Position numbers and translations under genes: made by a program. 64,000 bases of DNA from SHVO01 sp041906145 (GTDB lineage Bacteria > Pseudomonadota > Alphaproteobacteria > Rhodospirillales > Rhodospirillaceae): the NCBI GenBank assembly GCA_041906145.1, contig JAYRJU010000007.1, positions 122,888 to 186,887 of the forward strand, read 5' to 3'. The notes under the pieces are model-generated. The model had not been told where the DNA came from. It searched no databases and saw only the letters and a list, made by a program, of their open reading frames with translations. This document shows, piece after piece, positions 60,196-64,000 of this stretch (its first letter is position 1; each line of letters starts with the position of its first letter).

Positions 60196-61287
60196 ATGAA
60201 AAAGCTTGTTTTCGCTGCTCTGATCGCCGGATGCGCCTTTAGCGTGAGCGCGGCTTTCGCCGATGAGGCGTACCAGGACCGCAAGATCGGCTACACCATC
60301 GTCGGCAAGAATTGGGCGATTTACCAGACGCCGGACGGTAAAGCCGAGTGCCCGAACGGCCTAAACGACGGACCGCGCGAGCAGTTCGACAAGCTATATC
60401 CACGCGACGGTCACCATAAGTTCGACGCTTCGCAGCTCGAGCGCGAAGGCGAAGTATGGCTCCCGGACAGCAAGGGCGATGATCGCGGCCTGCCGTTCTA
60501 TGAACCGCAAGGCACGACCGCCATCGGCCTCAATCTCGACAATAAAATCGATAAGAGCGATTTCACGAGTGCCGACGGCAAAGTCGCGGGCATCGATAAT
60601 CAGATCTATCGCGTATTCGGCTGTGTGGGAAATTACCGCGGACCCGATGGGTCCTACCGCTTCTTCATTCAGGAATACATGAAGAAGTTTAATTACAACC
60701 GCATGCTGATCGAGATCACGGATCTCGACGACATGGTCAATGATCCAGAGGTGACGGTTACTGTGCTGCGCGGCCGTGATGCGCTGCTGCTGGACTCGCA
60801 AGGTGCATTCGCCGCCGGCGGAACGCAGCGAGTTGACATGCGTTGGGGCAAGGACTTGATCAAAAGCACCAAGGGGCGCGTGGTTGACGGTGTGCTTACC
60901 ACCGATCCGATCGACATCATGATGCCCGAGAGCCTGAAACGAGGCGCGGCCAACCTGTTCATCCACGATTGGCGCGTACAGCTTCGGTTGACGGAAGAAG
61001 GTGCCGAAGGTTTGATGGGCGGCTATCTCGATATCGAGAAGCTTTACAACAACCTCGCGCAAAACTGGACCACGCACTATCGCAGCTATGGCCGCGAGCC
61101 GCTGCCGTCCGAATACCGTTCGATGATCCGCAATGCGGACGCTTATGTGGACGCGAGTGGGCGCAACACGGCGATCTCGTCGGGTTGGGAAGTGAAGTTC
61201 AAGCAAGTGTTCATCGTGCATCCGCCGCAGGCGGTGGCTTCGGGCGCGCCGGCGACCGGCGGGGCGTCCGTTCCTGCGCGTCAGTAA
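60196..61287 (+). CDS. Secreted protein of unknown family (copy 1 of the pair)
   Basis: The 363-residue protein has a signal peptide (MKKLVFAALIAGCAFSVSAAFA). Conserved segments are KNWAIYQTPDGKAECPNGLNDG, FDASQLEREGEVW, DGKVAGIDNQIYRVFGCV, YNRMLIEITDLDD and WGKDLIKSTKGRVVDGVLTTDP. I recognise no family. It has a paralogue at 62703. It starts 14 nt after copy 1 of the repeat protein. A carbohydrate- or oligomer-binding role is possible but not shown. Confidence 0.7.
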   Translation: MKKLVFAALIAGCAFSVSAAFADEAYQDRKIGYTIVGKNWAIYQTPDGKAECPNGLNDGPREQFDKLYPRDGHHKFDASQLEREGEVWLPDSKGDDRGLPFYEPQGTTAIGLNLDNKIDKSDFTSADGKVAGIDNQIYRVFGCVGNYRGPDGSYRFFIQEYMKKFNYNRMLIEITDLDDMVNDPEVTVTVLRGRDALLLDSQGAFAAGGTQRVDMRWGKDLIKSTKGRVVDGVLTTDPIDIMMPESLKRGAANLFIHDWRVQLRLTEEGAEGLMGGYLDIEKLYNNLAQNWTTHYRSYGREPLPSEYRSMIRNADAYVDASGRNTAISSGWEVKFKQVFIVHPPQAVASGAPATGGASVPARQ

Positions 61288-61302
61288 ACTAAGGACCCGA
61301 GC

Positions 61303-62676
61303 ATGAGAAACGTGCGGCATATCTTGAGCGGACTGACCCTGGCGGCGTGCGTTGCCGCCGGTGCCGCGTCGGCTGCCGAATATTATTCGTGGACCAAGCA
61401 GCAGTACGCGCTCACGGAAGACTATGTGCGCGAAGAAATGCCGCCGGGCTTCAAGGTGGTGGTCGCCGAGTTGGAAGGGCCGGTATTCGCTGACGCGTCT
61501 GGTAAGACGCTGTACGGCTGGCCTCTCGCGCCGCTGCGCAACGGGAACGCGGGTGAGCTCAAAGGAAAGCCTACGTGCGACGATACGCACTACAAAGAAA
61601 ATGCCGGATTGATGAGCCCGTATCCGGGCGGTCTTGAACTGCCGGAAGTTGCGACGCGGCCATCGTGCGTCCAGGTGTGGCCGCCGGTGCTGGCCTCAGC
61701 TGAAGCAAAGCCGGTGGGCAAGTGGACGATTGTCGACGGCCCCGGTGGACGCAAGCAATGGGCGTACGAAGGCCAAGCGCTTTACACCTCCGTGCTCGAC
61801 AAAAAGCAAGGCGATGTTCTCGGCGGCACGAGCGCGATGGATGGCGGCGACGCGGAAGGCGCGCTGCGCAAGCCTATGGGTCCCGAACGCAACATGCCGT
61901 CGCAGTTCAAGGTCAGTGTCAGCACCGCGGGACGCCAACTCACGCTGGCAAACAACTATTCTATCTATGTGTTCGACGGCGACACGGCGGGCAAATTCGG
62001 TTGCACCGGCGCGTGCCTTGAGAAGTTCCAGCCGGTGTCGGCGCCCGAACGGATCCGTCCGCAAGGCGACTGGACCATCGTTGAACGTTCTCCTGGCGTG
62101 AAGCAGTGGGCTTACCGCGGCAAGCCCGTATATAGCTACGTGCTCGAACAGAAACGTCCCGGCTTCGAGGGCTCGGATGAACCGGGCTGGCACAACGTGT
62201 TCACGCAGCTCGCGCCCCAGTTCCCAAAAGGCTTCCAGATCACCGAAGGTACGGCCGGTTCGATGCTCGCCGACGCCAAGGGGCGCACGATTTATCTCTA
62301 CAACTGCAATGACGATGCGCAAGATCAGCTCGACTGCTCGCATCCTTCGCAGCCCCAGGCTTATCGCCTGGCAATTTGTGGGAAGGGGGACTGGCAGCGC
62401 TGTCAGAAGACGTTCCAGTATCTTGCCGCGGGCACGGATGAGAAAAGCGAGAGCAATATCTGGAGCATCAAATATATCGACGCGTCCACCGGTCGTTGGG
62501 TAGAACCCACCGCCTCGGGTGCGCAGCGCGTGTGGGCTTACCGGGATCGGCCGGTTTACGTCTGCACCCGTGACAAACTGCCGGGCGATTTCGAGTGTGA
62601 TTCGTGGGGCGAAATGAGCGGCGCGCGTAACGGCTGGAAAACGTTCTGGGTCCGTGAAGCGTTCGGCCGCGGCTAA
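61303..62676 (+). CDS. COG4315-type secreted-repeat protein (copy 2)
   Basis: The 457-residue protein is a paralogue of the gene at 58802; most positions match by eye (ALTEDYVREEMPPGF, GGLELPEV, KPVGKWTIVDGPG, WAYRGKPVYSY, LADAKGRTIYLYNCNDD). It has a signal peptide to about ASAAE and three similar repeats with CTGAC and CSHPSQ. The second pair arose by duplication of the first pair. Start ATG 61303. Confidence 0.82.
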   Translation: MRNVRHILSGLTLAACVAAGAASAAEYYSWTKQQYALTEDYVREEMPPGFKVVVAELEGPVFADASGKTLYGWPLAPLRNGNAGELKGKPTCDDTHYKENAGLMSPYPGGLELPEVATRPSCVQVWPPVLASAEAKPVGKWTIVDGPGGRKQWAYEGQALYTSVLDKKQGDVLGGTSAMDGGDAEGALRKPMGPERNMPSQFKVSVSTAGRQLTLANNYSIYVFDGDTAGKFGCTGACLEKFQPVSAPERIRPQGDWTIVERSPGVKQWAYRGKPVYSYVLEQKRPGFEGSDEPGWHNVFTQLAPQFPKGFQITEGTAGSMLADAKGRTIYLYNCNDDAQDQLDCSHPSQPQAYRLAICGKGDWQRCQKTFQYLAAGTDEKSESNIWSIKYIDASTGRWVEPTASGAQRVWAYRDRPVYVCTRDKLPGDFECDSWGEMSGARNGWKTFWVREAFGRG

Positions 62677-62702
62677 AAAGCCAGAGACGAGGAAGGTAAA
62701 CG

Positions 62703-63812
62703 ATGAAAAGCCGCCTGACCGCAATTTTCGCCCTCCCGCTCGCCATGAGCATAGGGATCGGTTTTGCACAGACCGCGTCGGCTGATGACGCTTTGCAAAA
62801 CGGCAAAATCGGCTACGCGATGACCAATAAAAATTGGGCGGTGTATCAAACGCCGGACGGCAAAGCAGAATGCCCGAATGGACTCAACGACGGACCGCGC
62901 GAGCAGTTTGATAAGCTGTACCCGCGCGACAAGAAACACACCTTCATTGAATCGCAGCTGGAGCGTGAAGGCGAAGTGTGGGTGCCTGAGAAGACCGCCG
63001 AGACGCACGGCCTTCCGTTCTATGAGCCGCAAGGCAAGACCGGCATCGGCCTCAATCTCGACGGAAAAGTTGGGCCGGAAGATTTCACGAGCCCCGACGG
63101 CAAGGTCACCGGGATCGACAATCAAATTTACCGCGCGTTCGGATGCGTGGCGAGCTACCGGGGGCCGGATGGTTCCTATCGCCACTTCGTCGAAAGCTAC
63201 ATGCAGCAGTACAAGTACAATCGCTTTCTGATGGAACTGACGGGCGTCGACGACCTGACGAACGATCCGGACGTGACCGTGACGATTTATCGCGGGCTTG
63301 ATGCGCTGTTGCTGGATTCCGCCGGCAACTTTATCCCGGGCGGCACGCAGCGCGCCGACCACCGCTGGGGCAAGGACTACATCAAGAGCGCGAAGGGCAA
63401 GATCGTGGACGGCGTACTGACCACGACGCCGATCGATATTTATATCCCCGAAACGCTGGCGCGCGGCGCGCCAAAACAATTCGTGCGTGACTGGCGGGTG
63501 GAACTGAGGCTGACGGTGGACGGTGCGGAAGGGCTGATGGGCGGTTATCTCGATATCGAGCGCCTGCAGAACAACCTCGCGCAGAACTGGGCGACGCATT
63601 TCCGCTCATACGGACAGGAATCCATCCCGTCCGAATATCGCTCGTTCATCCGCAATGCGGACGCTTATCCGGGAGACGATGGCAAGAACGCGTTCATCTC
63701 CTCGGCATGGCAAATCAAATTCAAACAAGCGTTCATTGTTCATCCGCCTGCGGCGGTGGCCGCGGGCGAGACGAGCAAGGGCGAGGCGGCAACCACCGCC
63801 GCGCGCCAATAG
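62703..63812 (+). CDS. Secreted protein of unknown family (copy 2 of the pair)
   Basis: The 369-residue paralogue of the gene at 60196 retains KNWAVYQTPDGKAECPNGLNDG, ESQLEREGEVWVPE and SGGKVTGIDNQIYRAFGC-like segments. Signal peptide MKSRLTAIFALPLAMSIGIG to ASADD. Preceded by GAGGAAGG. A small MFS gene follows. Function unknown. Confidence 0.7.
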   Translation: MKSRLTAIFALPLAMSIGIGFAQTASADDALQNGKIGYAMTNKNWAVYQTPDGKAECPNGLNDGPREQFDKLYPRDKKHTFIESQLEREGEVWVPEKTAETHGLPFYEPQGKTGIGLNLDGKVGPEDFTSPDGKVTGIDNQIYRAFGCVASYRGPDGSYRHFVESYMQQYKYNRFLMELTGVDDLTNDPDVTVTIYRGLDALLLDSAGNFIPGGTQRADHRWGKDYIKSAKGKIVDGVLTTTPIDIYIPETLARGAPKQFVRDWRVELRLTVDGAEGLMGGYLDIERLQNNLAQNWATHFRSYGQESIPSEYRSFIRNADAYPGDDGKNAFISSAWQIKFKQAFIVHPPAAVAAGETSKGEAATTAARQ

Positions 63813-63833
63813 GACGCGAGAAGGGAAGTAGAG

Positions 63834-64000
63834 ATGGCTCAAGCTGATATGACGGCGACCGGTGCGGCGCCTGCCGACAAGATGACGGCGGCGGACATGG
63901 CGCGCCGGGTGAAGATGATCCTGATCGGCTCGGCGGGGAACCTCGTCGAGTGGTACGACTTCTACGCCTACGCCGCTTTCGCGCTTTATTTCGCGCCGTC
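63834..64000 (+). CDS. MFS transporter, MHS family-like (5' part only)
   Basis: The 55 visible residues run from ATG 63834 (GAAGGGAAG upstream). The first membrane helix contains the segment SAGNLVEWYDFYAYAAFALYF, typical of the MHS (metabolite:H+ symporter) family such as alpha-ketoglutarate and dicarboxylate permeases. It follows the second repeat-pair gene by 21 nt, suggesting one transcript with the DUF1592/DUF1552 cluster. The rest lies outside. Confidence 0.82.
   Translation, partial: MAQADMTATGAAPADKMTAADMARRVKMILIGSAGNLVEWYDFYAYAAFALYFAP

Larger units (their letters stand above)
58802..63812 (+). repeat. Two-gene duplication: (COG4315 + unknown secreted protein) x 2
   Basis: The pairs 58802–61287 and 61303–63812 have the same gene order and similar lengths. 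The second pair begins 15 nt after the first. Confidence 0.8.

Overview
The window is 64 kb of high-GC chromosome from an alphaproteobacterium. The main evidence is the gene order eno–ftsB–pdhA–pdhB(lipoyl)–pdhC–lpd–lipA–COQ10/RatA-like, the tpiA…secG–pyrG block, the kdsA/eno neighbourhood, a FixJ/FixL-type two-component pair and an ECF42-type sigma factor. I see no rRNA, tRNA, CRISPR array, insertion sequence or prophage, so genus-level placement is not possible from what is visible.

Layout. (1) 1–509: end of a divergent polysaccharide deacetylase. (2) 506–5002, minus strand: an ECF42 regulon. A YCII gene and its sigma factor lie upstream of a five-gene operon (VOC protein, frameshifted AHSA1-like protein, YCII–VOC fusion, DoxX-like protein, GST). 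Both transcription units carry the same bipartite promoter (TGTCGG, 17 nt, CGTCCTAGGA). (3) 5177–5541: an SMR exporter of the Gdx/SugE type behind an ACGG-loop hairpin that resembles a guanidine-II riboswitch element. (4) 5722–15803: a small membrane-anchored coiled-coil protein, a FixJ/MASE1-kinase pair, a putative glycosyltransferase next to a WecE-like aminotransferase, a large class A PBP, a PiuC/YbiX-type dioxygenase with an Irr-like operator, a zinc-ribbon protein and a cNMP-binding protein. (5) 15934–37295: housekeeping genes (trpE, ppiD, tpiA, a LexA-like regulator lacking the catalytic pair, secG, pyrG, kdsA, eno, ftsB, the pyruvate dehydrogenase operon, lipA), with Sel1, OsmC, MBL-fold and YkgJ proteins.

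(6) 37296–64000 is the accessory and most unusual part. Five paralogous TonB-dependent receptors (964–983 aa) lie head to tail, each with its own intrinsic terminator. Each also has a 5' region in which a GC hairpin sits between two purine-rich GGGARA/GGGAGA-type boxes, 60–110 nt before the start codon. They are followed by a convergent c-type cytochrome/2OG-dioxygenase pair. Next comes a plus-strand cluster: a haem-binding DUF1592-family lipoprotein, a Tat-exported DUF1552 protein, a duplicated pair (COG4315 secreted-repeat protein plus a secreted protein of unknown family, twice) and the start of an MHS-type MFS permease. Read together, this looks like an uptake and periplasmic processing locus: receptors at the outer membrane, exported redox and repeat proteins in the periplasm, and a permease at the inner membrane. 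The substrate cannot be told from sequence.

The best candidates for something undescribed are the repeated TBDR leader element, the five-receptor array joined to the DUF1592/DUF1552/COG4315 cluster, and the fully visible ECF42 regulon.
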